A DNA stretch of 7,712 bases, from NCBI GenBank assembly GCA_028821635.1, contig JAPPDO010000222.1, forward strand, positions 1 to 7,712, in the 5' to 3' direction. Shown one piece after another: positions 1-7,528 of the stretch (position 1 is the stretch's first letter; the number at the start of each line of letters is the position of its first letter). The position numbers were made by a program, and so were the translations under genes. The notes below the pieces were generated by a model. It did no database searches and was not told where the DNA came from. It saw only the letters and a list, made by a program, of their open reading frames with translations. The DNA is from Ekhidna sp. (GTDB taxonomy: Bacteria > Bacteroidota > Bacteroidia > Cytophagales > Cyclobacteriaceae).

Positions 1-969
1 GTAAAGGAATTTGTTGTGATAATCAAAAGTGACACTAAATCTATTAAGCAGTTCCCCACCAAAAGTGCCAATACGAGCACCTCGCTTGATGACCTTATTG
101 TAAGCACCCTGAAAGGGAGCCGAGACTAAAACTTCGCCAAATTCAAAGCCTGCAATTTTTACAGAGTCCATGCGGCCAAGATAACCCGGAATCTCACCCG
201 CTATGCCCCTTCCCAGTTTTGTTTTAACTCTTTTCTGCGGGAGGTTAATGGTGGAAACATTATGGTAGTCTATCAGTGCAGCATGACTTGCCCCCGTATC
301 TATCATAAAATCAACATTTTCCCTTCTTTGATCCTGATTTAACCTTGCGTTGATAAATGGCTTGGAATTTTTCAGCTCTATGGGGATTTTAGCTGCCTTT
401 TTGGGAACCTTATATCCGGCAGGATTATGAAGATTAAGCACTTTCTCATCGTAATTTATCTCTACGACAAACTTGCTAAAGATATCGTATCCAATGATTC
501 CATGTACTTCATCTCCAATACTCTCGGAAAGTTTTAGATAGTCATCTTGTAATACTAAAATATTCATGTTTAGCCCTACAATCCCTCCGGGCAGGGAAAA
601 GGTAGTGCCTGTTGCCACCAACGCCCGCACAGAGTCAGCGATTCCGGGGCCTAAAATTGAAATTTCTCTGACATAGTTGAAGCCCAACACGTCAGCATAC
701 ATTCTTTCAGTTAAGATGGCGGTTTCTACCCCCGTATCTAGTATGAACTTGAGCGTAAGACAGCGGTTTAAAGTCACAGGTATAATGATAAGGTTATTGT
801 GACGCTCAAAAGGGATGCTTACCTTCTTGATTTTATCGGGCATCCTGAAACCAAATTCTTTTTGTCCTTTTACTAGGGAGCAAAGACAAACATTAATTAG
901 CAGCATAAAAACGACCGGACTAATAGTCAGCATTTTTATAACGGCATTTATAAAATTCTGAATGCTCAT
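1..969 (-). CDS. Secreted retropepsin-like aspartyl protease family protein, C-terminus cut by window edge
   Basis: The frame is open for 323 codons from an ATG at 969 to the window edge, with no stop. The protein starts with an export signal: a lysine at 12, then a hydrophobic stretch (about residues 18-33) ending near KGQ at 34-36. An ATG at residue 13 is an alternative start giving a shorter signal. Two retropepsin-like units follow. The first has FILDTGVETAIL with Asp78 and later HGIIGYDIFSKFVVEINYD at about 156-174. The second has FMIDTGASHAAL with Asp224 and later GTFGGELLNRFSVTFDYH at about 301-318. Each D-T-G plus a downstream hydrophobic-Gly segment is what one half of a pepsin-like active site carries. 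Related Bacteroidota proteins often end in a PDZ domain; that part would lie outside the window. The protein probably acts in the periplasm or on the surface as a peptidase; its substrate is unknown. The family call is fairly sure, activity is not shown. Confidence 0.85.
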   Translation of the reverse strand, partial: MSIQNFINAVIKMLTISPVVFMLLINVCLCSLVKGQKEFGFRMPDKIKKVSIPFERHNNLIIIPVTLNRCLTLKFILDTGVETAILTERMYADVLGFNYVREISILGPGIADSVRALVATGTTFSLPGGIVGLNMNILVLQDDYLKLSESIGDEVHGIIGYDIFSKFVVEINYDEKVLNLHNPAGYKVPKKAAKIPIELKNSKPFINARLNQDQRRENVDFMIDTGASHAALIDYHNVSTINLPQKRVKTKLGRGIAGEIPGYLGRMDSVKIAGFEFGEVLVSAPFQGAYNKVIKRGARIGTFGGELLNRFSVTFDYHNKFLY

Positions 970-1056
970 GTATTAACCTGAGTTCAATATAAGAAAGGTA
1001 GATTTTAAGACATTAACATTTTGAGATTTAATCTATTAATTTAGAAATCTACCCAA

Positions 1057-1280
1057 CTATCAAAAGATAAAATTATCGAAATCTTCTCTGCTATTGATGA
1101 CTGCTAGAAGGATTTCTTACCTACCTGTCAAAAAGGGCTGCTAAGCATCAAGAAACGAATACGGCCATTCAGATTGCACTTATCGGAGATAATGACTGTT
1201 CGGGTTCTGTTTTATTTTCGAGAATACGGCAACTTCAAGACCTTTACAAGGATTATGTGGCAGACCATCTGTGCTCTTAA
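1057..1280 (+). pseudogene. Degenerate N-terminal remnant of an IS982-family transposase
   Basis: The plus strand here reads like the first 70-80 residues of an IS982 (DDE) transposase. From about 1060 the frame gives SKDKIIEIFSAIDDC, a TAG at 1105-1107, KDFLPTCQKGLL, then HLSEIMTVRVLFYF and EYGNFKTF to about 1252. The family reads roughly 'KIxEIFxxIDDFCKxF ... SEIMTIMxxFHxxxYRNFKHFYxxYVxxHL'. After NFKTF the match jumps to the next frame, giving YKDYVADHLCS up to a TAA at 1278-1280. Restoring one T in the TTT run near 1250-1252 would join the two parts. There is no start codon in frame, and the DDE catalytic part is absent. It is therefore a dead fragment, not a gene. It lies opposite to its neighbours, 11 bases from the stop of the amidohydrolase gene. 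The family is named from remembered consensus; I saw no terminal inverted repeats. Confidence 0.7.
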
Positions 1281-1291
1281 AAAACTAAAAT

Positions 1292-2581
1292 TTATTTATT
1301 CATGTAATCAAGCGTCAGTCCCATCATGGCCTTCATTCCGAGTGCCATACCTGCGTCGTCTACATAAAAATCAGGTGTATGATGTCCGGCAACGGTGGTA
1401 GGATCGGTACCTTCAGGACATCCGCCGATGAAGAAGAATAATCCGGGGACTTCCTTTTGATAGAAAGAAAAATCTTCAGCCCCCGTAATCGGCTTGATGA
1501 CTTCAACATTTCCTTTACCCGCTATTCGTTCCAAAGTAGGGAACATCTGCTTGTATAGGTTGGGGTCGTTATAAGTTACAGGATAGCCTTCATCAATTTG
1601 GATATTAATTTCTGCCTGGTTGGCTTCTGCTGTTTTAGTGGCCACTTCTCTAATACGTTGAAGGATAGAGATTCGCATGTCTGCATTGAGTGTCCGGATT
1701 GTTCCAAGCATATATAGGTCCTCAGGAATGATATTATGACGAACCCCTCCATGTATTGCCCCTATGGTAATGACTGCGGGAGCTTCGGTCAGCTCCATAT
1801 TCCTACTAACAATCGTTTGCAGGTTATTAATAATTTGCGTAGCAGTGACTACCGGATCTATTCCGTCCCAAGGTCTTGATCCATGTGCCTGCTTTCCTTT
1901 AATATCTATTCTCATGGAATTTACGGCTGCCATGATGCCCTCCGGTCTTACTTGTAGTTTGCCAACGGCAGTTTGAGCACTAATGTGTAACCCAAAGATG
2001 ACATCCACATCCGGATTTTTCAGCACCCCCTCTTCTACCATTAACTTCGCACCTCCTTCTTCTCCTTCAGGTGCGCCCTCCTCTGCTGGTTGAAAGATGA
2101 ATTTCACTGTGCCCGGCACTTCGTCTTTCATTTTCCATAGCATTTTTGCTACTCCCAGTAAGATGCTAAGGTGAGTATCGTGCCCGCAGGCATGCATTAC
2201 CGGCACTTTTTCACCATTATATTCACCCGTCATCTTAGAAGCCCATGGTAATTCCACACGTTCTTTAACAGGTAACCCGTCAATATCTGCTCTCAATCCA
2301 ACGACGGGACCGGATTTGCCTCCCTCGAGTACTGCCACCACACCTGTTTTCGCCACTCCTGTTTGCGGCTGATATCCAATCTCTTTTAAGATGGAGGCGA
2401 TACGTTCAGCAGTCTTGAATTCCCGATTGCTGAGTTCTGCATTTTGATGGAACCAGTGCCGCCATTCTATAACCTCTCCTTCTGTTTGTGCAACCATTTC
2501 CTCAATTTGCGTATCAAATTTTTGACTCATTGCCAACAGTGAGATACATAATACTACTGTTATCAAAAGATATTTTTTCAT
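1292..2581 (-). CDS. Exported M20D metallo-amidohydrolase (N-acyl-amino acid / hippurate hydrolase-like)
   Basis: A complete 429-residue protein from ATG to TAA. Residues 1-20 form a signal peptide (two lysines, a hydrophobic core, then AMSQ), so the enzyme is exported, unlike many cytoplasmic relatives of about 390-400 residues. The M20D zinc-peptidase pattern is intact: GLRADIDGLPV (95-105), MHACGHDTH (129-137) with metal ligands Cys132 and His134, FQPAEEGAPEGE (163-174) with the catalytic/metal glutamates 167-168, GLH with His199, the dimerisation-domain loop with QAHGSRPW (231-238), GAEDFSFY (367-374), and a terminal HHTPDF (400-405). Such enzymes remove an acyl group from N-acylated amino acids, or cleave short amide-linked substrates; the actual substrate cannot be read from sequence. 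The closest named groups are HipO, AbgB and IAA-amino-acid hydrolases. The gene lies 68 bases after the helicase gene in the same direction. No convincing promoter or ribosome site is visible before it, so read-through is possible. Confidence 0.93.
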   Translation of the reverse strand: MKKYLLITVVLCISLLAMSQKFDTQIEEMVAQTEGEVIEWRHWFHQNAELSNREFKTAERIASILKEIGYQPQTGVAKTGVVAVLEGGKSGPVVGLRADIDGLPVKERVELPWASKMTGEYNGEKVPVMHACGHDTHLSILLGVAKMLWKMKDEVPGTVKFIFQPAEEGAPEGEEGGAKLMVEEGVLKNPDVDVIFGLHISAQTAVGKLQVRPEGIMAAVNSMRIDIKGKQAHGSRPWDGIDPVVTATQIINNLQTIVSRNMELTEAPAVITIGAIHGGVRHNIIPEDLYMLGTIRTLNADMRISILQRIREVATKTAEANQAEINIQIDEGYPVTYNDPNLYKQMFPTLERIAGKGNVEVIKPITGAEDFSFYQKEVPGLFFFIGGCPEGTDPTTVAGHHTPDFYVDDAGMALGMKAMMGLTLDYMNK

Positions 2582-2649
2582 TATATGGTTTAGATTTAAT
2601 GTAACGGAAATATTTATTTGGATAAAATTAACTATTCAGCAATTTAAAA

Positions 2650-5565
2650 TCAATCAAAGATTTGCTGAATGTCACTTTTAGATAGACTTTTTACAAAACT
2701 CTCTTCAACGGAGATAAGATCAGAAGCAAGTTTTTGTTTGTGATTTTGAAGAAGAATGATTTTTTCTTCTATCGTGTCCTTTGAAACAAATTTGTAGGCA
2801 AAGACTTTTTTTACCTGTCCAATTCTATGTGCCCGATCAATTGCTTGCACCTCAACGGCAGGGTTCCACCAAGGATCCAGTAAAAAAACATAGTCTGCTT
2901 TAGTAAGATTTAAACCTGTGCCTCCTGCTTTTAATGAAATAAGAAAAATTTGCACAGACTCATCATTTTGGAACATTTCTACCTGCCTTTGTCTGTTTTT
3001 AGTCGTTCCGTCTAAGTAAGCAAACAATATCTTTTGCTGGTTCAGATAATCGGCAATAATTTTTAAATGCTTAGTAAATTGACTGAATATCAATACTTTA
3101 TGTCCCTTAGATATTGAATTTTCAAGCATGAGGGTCACATTTTCCAGTTTGCCGGATTTACCTTCGTATTCGGCTTTTACCATTTTTGGATGATTTGCTA
3201 TTTGCCTCAGTTGTGTCAGACCCTGCAATAATATCATGTGAGATTTTGCAATTCCTTCGCTTTCAATGACATCCATTATTTTACTGCGGAATGCGTTCTT
3301 CTCTTCTTCATAGATAGCCTTTTGATCATCACTCATTGTGCAGTAATGTATGTTCACTATCTTTTCGGGGAGATCCTCTGCTACCCGGCCCTTCTCTCGT
3401 CTTAGCAAGAAAGGCTTAATTATTGAATTGAGCTTTTGAATTTTCTCCGGATCTTGTTTTTTTTCTATCGGCTTTAGATACTCTTTTTTGAAGTAAGGCT
3501 CATTACTAAGCAAACCCGGATTGATGAAGCTCATTTGTGACCACAGGTCTAGCGTACTGTTTTCTATCGGTGTACCGGTCAATATGAGTTTGCGTCTTGA
3601 TTTGAGCAGTCTTACTTTTTTAGAAATTAAAGACTCCGGATTTTTGATAGCCTGAGATTCGTCCAGAATAATGTAATTGAAATAAAAATCGCTTAATATT
3701 TCAGTATCTATCCGTGTAGTTCCATAGCTGGTTATTACTAAATCGTAGTTACTGAATAAAGTGCTTTGCTTTATTCTATTAGTGCCTGTATAGTTTAAGA
3801 TTTTAAGCTTGGGTGTAAACTTAGCGGCCTCCATTTCCCAATTATAAAGAAGCGATGTAGGCATTATCAATAAACTTGTGCTTCCTGCATTTTCATTTTT
3901 TTGATGCTGCAACATTGCTAACGTCTGAACCGTCTTACCGAGTCCCATGTCATCGGCCAGACACCCTCCGAAGTTGTATTCATCAAGAAATCTAAGCCAA
4001 CTGTATCCGGCTAGTTGGTACGGCCTTAGGCCGCCTTTAAATCCCTGAGGTGTTAGATGCTCTTCAAGCCTCTCAAAGTTTAGTAAGTGCTTAAGCTTCT
4101 TCCCAATACTTACCTTTATGTGCGCTCCCTCATTAAGTTCCTCAACAAGTGATACATGAATTTTACTGAGTGTAATCCCTTCATTTGTTTGATTTGAAAA
4201 TGCGAGCAGGTCTTTGTATCTGAGAATCCAGGATTCAGGGATTACACCAATTTCTCCGCTTGGCAGCACAATTTCTGTCTTCTCTTTCAGGATACACTTT
4301 CGTACTTCACTAAAGGGGATTTCAAACTCGCCAAACCTGATTTTAGCCTTCAGGTCGAACCAGTCGACCCCTTCACTTACCTCTAAATCTAAGGATGACT
4401 CTCCAAGAAAGAATTTTCTCTTCTTTTGGTTTTGATTAACGATGAACCCTTGTAATAATTCGTTATTGCTTTGCAGCCAATCAAAAGCCTTCGTTTGGGA
4501 AAGCATTACACGAGCATTTTGAAGCTGCAAGCCACTTTTGGTCAACTTTTGAATAATCTTTTTTTCAACATCATGGTCTCTTGTGATTCTGTGGAAGATA
4601 TAATTATTCCCTGTTTTTTCCAGTGATACGTTTACTTTATTTAGTTTATCGGCATTAAAACTATATTCCCCGTAGTTGAAGGAGAGTTCCAGAAGGAGTC
4701 TGCCGCCATTCACCAGCTCCGGAGAGTGTCCGTTGTCAGTAGCGGCAGTGATCCGTTGTATTGTTTTCAACTCAGTCAAAGTGAGTTTTGGTTTAGGGGT
4801 TGGCTTATGTGTTTTAATATCAAATCCTTTGGCATATACATCAAATTCGGAAATAAGCGGAGCAACGAATCTCTTATAATAGGCTTCTTCAATATCCTTT
4901 GGAATAAGAATAAACTTCTTCTTGGTAAAGGGCACTAATTTTTCACCGCTGACAGGTTTCTCAAATGAGAAAAGCTGATTACCGCATACTACCCATGCCG
5001 GATTTTTACAAAGAAGATAGCTTCCGTTATTCAGGAGATCCATTTTCTGACCCTTTAGTTTAACCGTTGGAAAGTAATGAGTATTGTCCTCATTTCTTCT
5101 AAAGTGGAATAAGATGGTAGCCTTCTCCGGCACGATTTCAAGCTCCTTTTCGGCAGGTTCTTTGTCTTTTCCCATCTCAAAAAGCCTTTTTCTATTGATT
5201 AAATCAAGTATTTGAGATTTTCTGCGCTCTACATACCTTTCTATTTCTTTTTGGAGGTTTTTATCTTCGGCTGACTTGCTATATGCTCTAGAGAAAAATG
5301 CGTCAGATTTTTGACTCTTCCTGCTGAACTTACCAGCTACCTTATCCGGCTGGACTTCATCTATCAACTTAATGATTCGATAGTCGTCCTCATCAAGACC
5401 TGAGGAGAACTCATCGGCATTCTTGGAAGAAATATTTTGGTGAGAAAAGGTGAGGCCGCCTTTTTCGTTTAATTGAACGACGAAGGACTCAAACAAACGA
5501 CCGAGGTACTGGTGCTCCCGCAGCGAATAGATTAATTTAAACGGCTTCTCAGGCGATACTTTCAA
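2650..5565 (-). CDS. SNF2-family DEAD/DEAH-box helicase/ATPase (HepA-like)
   Basis: A 971-residue SNF2-type ATPase with a complete motor in its C-terminal half. Visible motifs are LRPYQLAGYSWLRFL (513-527), Walker A DDMGLGKT (538-545), IMPTSLLYNWEMEA (567-580), ITSYGTT (611-617), the DEAD-box equivalent DESQ (635-638), LTGTPIEN (662-669), FLLRREK (719-725), LIFSQFTKHL (825-834), YLDGTTKNRQRQ (850-861), GGTGLNL (881-887), DPWWNPAVE (897-905) and QAIDRAHRIGQ (907-917). Residues 1-510 match the long N-terminal region seen in bacterial SNF2 proteins; I see no SWIM zinc motif. These proteins translocate on duplex DNA using ATP. Roles of bacterial members are mostly unknown apart from HepA/RapA, which recycles RNA polymerase. 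The start is TTG: the in-frame stop lies only five codons upstream and no ATG falls between, while MKVSP..PFKLIYSLREHQYLG looks like the usual N-terminus of Bacteroidota homologues. No methylase or nuclease neighbour suggests a defence system. Confidence 0.95.
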   Translation of the reverse strand: MKVSPEKPFKLIYSLREHQYLGRLFESFVVQLNEKGGLTFSHQNISSKNADEFSSGLDEDDYRIIKLIDEVQPDKVAGKFSRKSQKSDAFFSRAYSKSAEDKNLQKEIERYVERRKSQILDLINRKRLFEMGKDKEPAEKELEIVPEKATILFHFRRNEDNTHYFPTVKLKGQKMDLLNNGSYLLCKNPAWVVCGNQLFSFEKPVSGEKLVPFTKKKFILIPKDIEEAYYKRFVAPLISEFDVYAKGFDIKTHKPTPKPKLTLTELKTIQRITAATDNGHSPELVNGGRLLLELSFNYGEYSFNADKLNKVNVSLEKTGNNYIFHRITRDHDVEKKIIQKLTKSGLQLQNARVMLSQTKAFDWLQSNNELLQGFIVNQNQKKRKFFLGESSLDLEVSEGVDWFDLKAKIRFGEFEIPFSEVRKCILKEKTEIVLPSGEIGVIPESWILRYKDLLAFSNQTNEGITLSKIHVSLVEELNEGAHIKVSIGKKLKHLLNFERLEEHLTPQGFKGGLRPYQLAGYSWLRFLDEYNFGGCLADDMGLGKTVQTLAMLQHQKNENAGSTSLLIMPTSLLYNWEMEAAKFTPKLKILNYTGTNRIKQSTLFSNYDLVITSYGTTRIDTEILSDFYFNYIILDESQAIKNPESLISKKVRLLKSRRKLILTGTPIENSTLDLWSQMSFINPGLLSNEPYFKKEYLKPIEKKQDPEKIQKLNSIIKPFLLRREKGRVAEDLPEKIVNIHYCTMSDDQKAIYEEEKNAFRSKIMDVIESEGIAKSHMILLQGLTQLRQIANHPKMVKAEYEGKSGKLENVTLMLENSISKGHKVLIFSQFTKHLKIIADYLNQQKILFAYLDGTTKNRQRQVEMFQNDESVQIFLISLKAGGTGLNLTKADYVFLLDPWWNPAVEVQAIDRAHRIGQVKKVFAYKFVSKDTIEEKIILLQNHKQKLASDLISVEESFVKSLSKSDIQQIFD

Positions 5566-5568
5566 AGA

Positions 5569-5599
5569 ATTACCTATTTAAGTAATCTTCGAAGGTAAT
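5569..5599. repeat. Short inverted repeat just upstream of the helicase start
   Basis: ATTACCT at 5569-5575 is the exact reverse complement of AGGTAAT at 5593-5599, with a 17-base loop that overlaps a TTCGAA palindrome at 5588-5593. It sits 4 to 34 bases upstream of the TTG start, so in the transcript it could form a weak stem near the ribosome-binding region, or in DNA it could be an operator half-site pair. Seven A/T-rich base pairs is short enough to arise by chance. Confidence 0.3.
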
Positions 5600-5623
5600 A
5601 AATTCCTCAAAACTCGAAACAAA
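5590..5623 (-). promoter_or_regulatory. Weak candidate Bacteroidota promoter for the helicase gene
   Basis: Read on the minus strand, TTTG (5620-5623) is followed after 22 bases by TACCTTCG (5590-5597), which matches the -7 box TAnnTTTG at all but one position. The spacing is at the upper end of what this phylum tolerates. It lies 25 bases before the TTG start, giving a very short leader. The -7 box overlaps the right arm of the inverted repeat, which would suit repression by a bound protein, but this is inference. Confidence 0.3.
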
Positions 5624-5647
5624 ATAAAGGTAAAGAGAAAAATTAAG

Positions 5648-6874
5648 TTATTGTAATGCTGAGGTTGAGTACGTATTGCTCGCTTTAAATGCAGGCTGTA
5701 GTGAGGCTGTTAAGGTGATTATACTAATTGCCAGCACTGTTAAAATCACATCACTGACGTGTATTTTTATCGGATAACTATTCATAACTGCCGAATTAAT
5801 ACCTATCCCTACGATGCCATATTCTTGTTGCAAAAGGCTTACGCCTAGTCCGAGTATCAAGCCGCCGACCGTCCCTGAAAGTGCAATGATACCGCCCTCA
5901 AGAATAAAGATATTGCGAATAAGTTTTCTGCTCGCTCCCTGCGCAAACAAGATGGCGATGTCTTTCTGCTTTTCAATAACCAGCATGGTGAGAGAGAAGA
6001 AGATATTAATGGAAGCGATACCAATTATTGCAACAAGAATCAGAAAAATAAACAGCTTTTCTATTTTGAGAATCTTATACAAATCACTGTGTAATTCGTT
6101 ACCTTCCAAGACGGTAAATTCATTTCCAAAATGCTGCATGAGATCAGCTTTTATTTGTTTGGGGTTGGCGTTTTGCTCAAGGTAAAGCTCATAGGCCGTC
6201 AGCCTTCCGTCATAGCCGAATAAATCTTTAGCAAACTCAATAGGGACGAAGATGTAGTTCTCGTCATAGTATTTTTCGATAGCGAAAACGCCGCCCGGCA
6301 GGATACGCAACACGTTGTATATCTTATTGGGATTTACAATGCCGGGCCCGATATTTCGGGGATAATAAAGCTGAAGCGCATAAAAATCACTGGAAAGGTT
6401 AATGGATAAATCATATTGAACGCCTCGTCCGATGAGCGCATACCCTAAACTATCTCTTATAAGTCCAAAGTCTCCCGAAACCACTACGTTCTGTATGCCG
6501 CTAAATTGATCAAAGGCACGCCCTACCCCTTTCATTCTTACTACGCGCTGCGAATTTTTGTACCTCAGCAGGGCATTATCTTCAATGACTTTTGATATGC
6601 CCACAATGCCATCAACAGATTCCATTTGCTGAATATCGCTCTCCTGATAAAGAAAGGACTTCCCTTCCGCCGGAGTAATGATCATGTCCGGATCAAAATT
6701 TCCGTACATGCTTTTCAATAACCCTTCAAGCCCATTAAAGACAGAGAGCGCAATGATCAGGCTTGCAGTACCGATACACACTACCGCCATAGATATTATT
6801 GAAATAAGGTTTATAAAATGCCTCCTCCTCCCGGAGAGAAAGTATTTTCGGGCTATAAGTAAAGAAAGATTCAC
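5648..6874 (-). CDS. FtsX/LolC-E-type ABC transporter permease
   Basis: A complete 408-residue inner-membrane protein with the layout of LolC/LolE and MacB permeases: one membrane helix near the N-terminus (about 22-46), a large periplasmic domain (about 47-270), then three C-terminal helices (about 272-298, 323-348 and 372-393). Family signatures are IARKYFLSGRRRHFINLISIIS at the start (7-28), SVFNGLE (44-50), EKQKDIAILFAQGAS (301-315) after the second helix, and a LQPAFKAS end (392-399). Such permeases, with a LolD-like ATPase, move lipoproteins out of the inner membrane or couple ATP use to periplasmic work. No ATPase gene is in this window, so the partner must lie elsewhere. Translation begins at GTG; its first bases overlap the rbfA stop in a GTGA arrangement, which points to translational coupling. 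The start fits family N-termini (MNLxLxIARKY). Whether it serves lipoprotein sorting or another substrate cannot be told from sequence. Confidence 0.9.
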   Translation of the reverse strand: MNLSLLIARKYFLSGRRRHFINLISIISMAVVCIGTASLIIALSVFNGLEGLLKSMYGNFDPDMIITPAEGKSFLYQESDIQQMESVDGIVGISKVIEDNALLRYKNSQRVVRMKGVGRAFDQFSGIQNVVVSGDFGLIRDSLGYALIGRGVQYDLSINLSSDFYALQLYYPRNIGPGIVNPNKIYNVLRILPGGVFAIEKYYDENYIFVPIEFAKDLFGYDGRLTAYELYLEQNANPKQIKADLMQHFGNEFTVLEGNELHSDLYKILKIEKLFIFLILVAIIGIASINIFFSLTMLVIEKQKDIAILFAQGASRKLIRNIFILEGGIIALSGTVGGLILGLGVSLLQQEYGIVGIGINSAVMNSYPIKIHVSDVILTVLAISIITLTASLQPAFKASNTYSTSALQ

Positions 6875-7236
6875 CCCTCTTGATTGGGAGTAATATTCAG
6901 ACTATTGATCAGATTACCGATTTTCGATGCCTCCTCTTCGGTGTCGTCATGAAAAAAGGCCAGTTCAGGAATGATCCGTACCCTGCTCCCAATCTTTTGC
7001 CCCAGCCGGTTCCTGATCTCACCTTTAATCTCATTCAGATGACTAAAAACCATCGCTGCTTTTGATATAGGCAGAATACTTATGTGTATCCTGGCAAGCC
7101 CCAAATCAGGTGACATGGAAACGTGGGTGATCGTACCCAAAGAAGCTTTGAAAAAATAAACAGAATCTTTCTGAAAGATCTCCGCCAAATCCTTCTGGAT
7201 TTGTTTTCCGTATCGATTCTGTCTCTGGCTACCCAT
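6871..7236 (-). CDS. rbfA: Ribosome-binding factor A, 30S maturation factor
   Basis: A 121-residue protein, the normal size for RbfA. It shows the family pattern throughout: an N-terminal RQNRYGKQIQKDLAEIFQ (5-22), the core strand segment SPDLGLARIHISIL (42-55), a central helix rich in charge (about 66-80), and the signature VRIIPELAFFHDD (86-98) followed by EEASKIGNLI (101-110). RbfA is a single KH-like domain that binds the 30S subunit near helix 1 of 16S rRNA, assists late processing, and matters for cold adaptation. The start ATG at 7234-7236 gives the usual MGSxRQ beginning; no Shine-Dalgarno site precedes it, as is usual in Bacteroidota. A perfect TTTGTACAAA palindrome sits 14-23 bases upstream (7250-7259). 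It is the first gene of a unit with the downstream permease. No clean promoter was found in the 110 bases before it. Confidence 0.96.
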   Translation of the reverse strand: MGSQRQNRYGKQIQKDLAEIFQKDSVYFFKASLGTITHVSMSPDLGLARIHISILPISKAAMVFSHLNEIKGEIRNRLGQKIGSRVRIIPELAFFHDDTEEEASKIGNLINSLNITPNQEG

Positions 7237-7347
7237 TTAACTGCAAATATTTGTACAAAACAACATGAATAGCGAATAAAGTGAGACATTTATTTTGAAC
7301 ATCGCTAACCTGACATAGATACGTGATTAAACAACAGATACAAAGAA

Positions 7348-7455
7348 CTATCCCATCACGCTTTTAATCTCCTTTTCCGTTATCGCTCTGGACCCTTGGC
7401 GGCTTCTCCGTGTCCTCTGTGGTTCAATCGTTAGTAGTTTGGTCAGTGAAGACAT
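7348..7455 (-). other. 35-codon frame containing a dispersed-type repeat; possible remnant of a GxxExxY-family gene start
   Basis: An ATG at 7453-7455 opens 35 codons ending in TAG at 7348-7350. Its product begins MSSLTKLLTIEPQ, then an Arg/Ser-rich stretch read through the repeat, then AITEKEIKSVMG. The last part resembles the start of GxxExxY (PDDEXK_3-like) proteins, which often begin with repeat-derived residues followed by 'ITExEIsxxVIG' and then 'IEVHxxLGPG'. Here a stop replaces the continuation, so it would be only a 5' scrap. Low composition complexity and the lack of a ribosome site argue against a functional small protein. I include it because it is the only open frame in this gap with any recognisable content. 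Confidence 0.3.
7386..7425 (-). repeat. CACAGAGGACACGGAG-type intergenic dispersed repeat unit
   Basis: On the minus strand this reads GAACCACAGAGGACACGGAG, then AAGCCGCCAAGGGTCCAGAG. The first half contains two related 9-base units, ACCACAGAG and GACACGGAG. Strings of the form 'AACCACAGAGGACACAGAG' are known to me as dispersed intergenic repeats in many environmental bacteria, where they are often misannotated as short proteins rich in H, R, G and E. Only one copy is visible in this window, so the repeat status rests on recollection, not on an internal match. Confidence 0.5.
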
Positions 7456-7528
7456 GATACGAACAAAAATAAAAATCATGGCAATCCTAAAAATCAAATA
7501 AATCCTGTTCAAGACAAATCACACCCGA

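Noticed and set aside
970..1056. Promoter for the aspartyl protease gene
   Set aside because: The stretch is A/T-rich with several partial boxes (for example TAGATTTC), but none has a TTTG partner at 17-23 bases.
1174..1401. 75-residue plus-strand frame from a TTG
   Set aside because: Only its first part (to about 1252) is meaningful, as part of the IS982 fossil; the rest runs antisense through the amidohydrolase 3' end, so it is not a gene as bounded.
2582..2649. Possible promoter before the amidohydrolase gene (TAATTTTA box)
   Set aside because: The nearest TTTG is 24 bases upstream and inside the helicase stop region, and the -7 box misses its final G. In such A/T-rich sequence this is not distinguishable from chance.
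5814..6185. 123-residue plus-strand frame
   Set aside because: It lies wholly antisense to the permease gene, has no recognisable motif, and mirrors the codon pattern of the real gene.
7250..7259. TTTGTACAAA palindrome upstream of rbfA as an operator
   Set aside because: It is a perfect 10-base palindrome, but a single short A/T-rich site with no second copy and no regulator nearby; noted only in the rbfA entry.
7080..7289. 69-residue minus-strand frame overlapping the rbfA start
   Set aside because: It is out of frame with rbfA, which has clear family motifs over the same bases.
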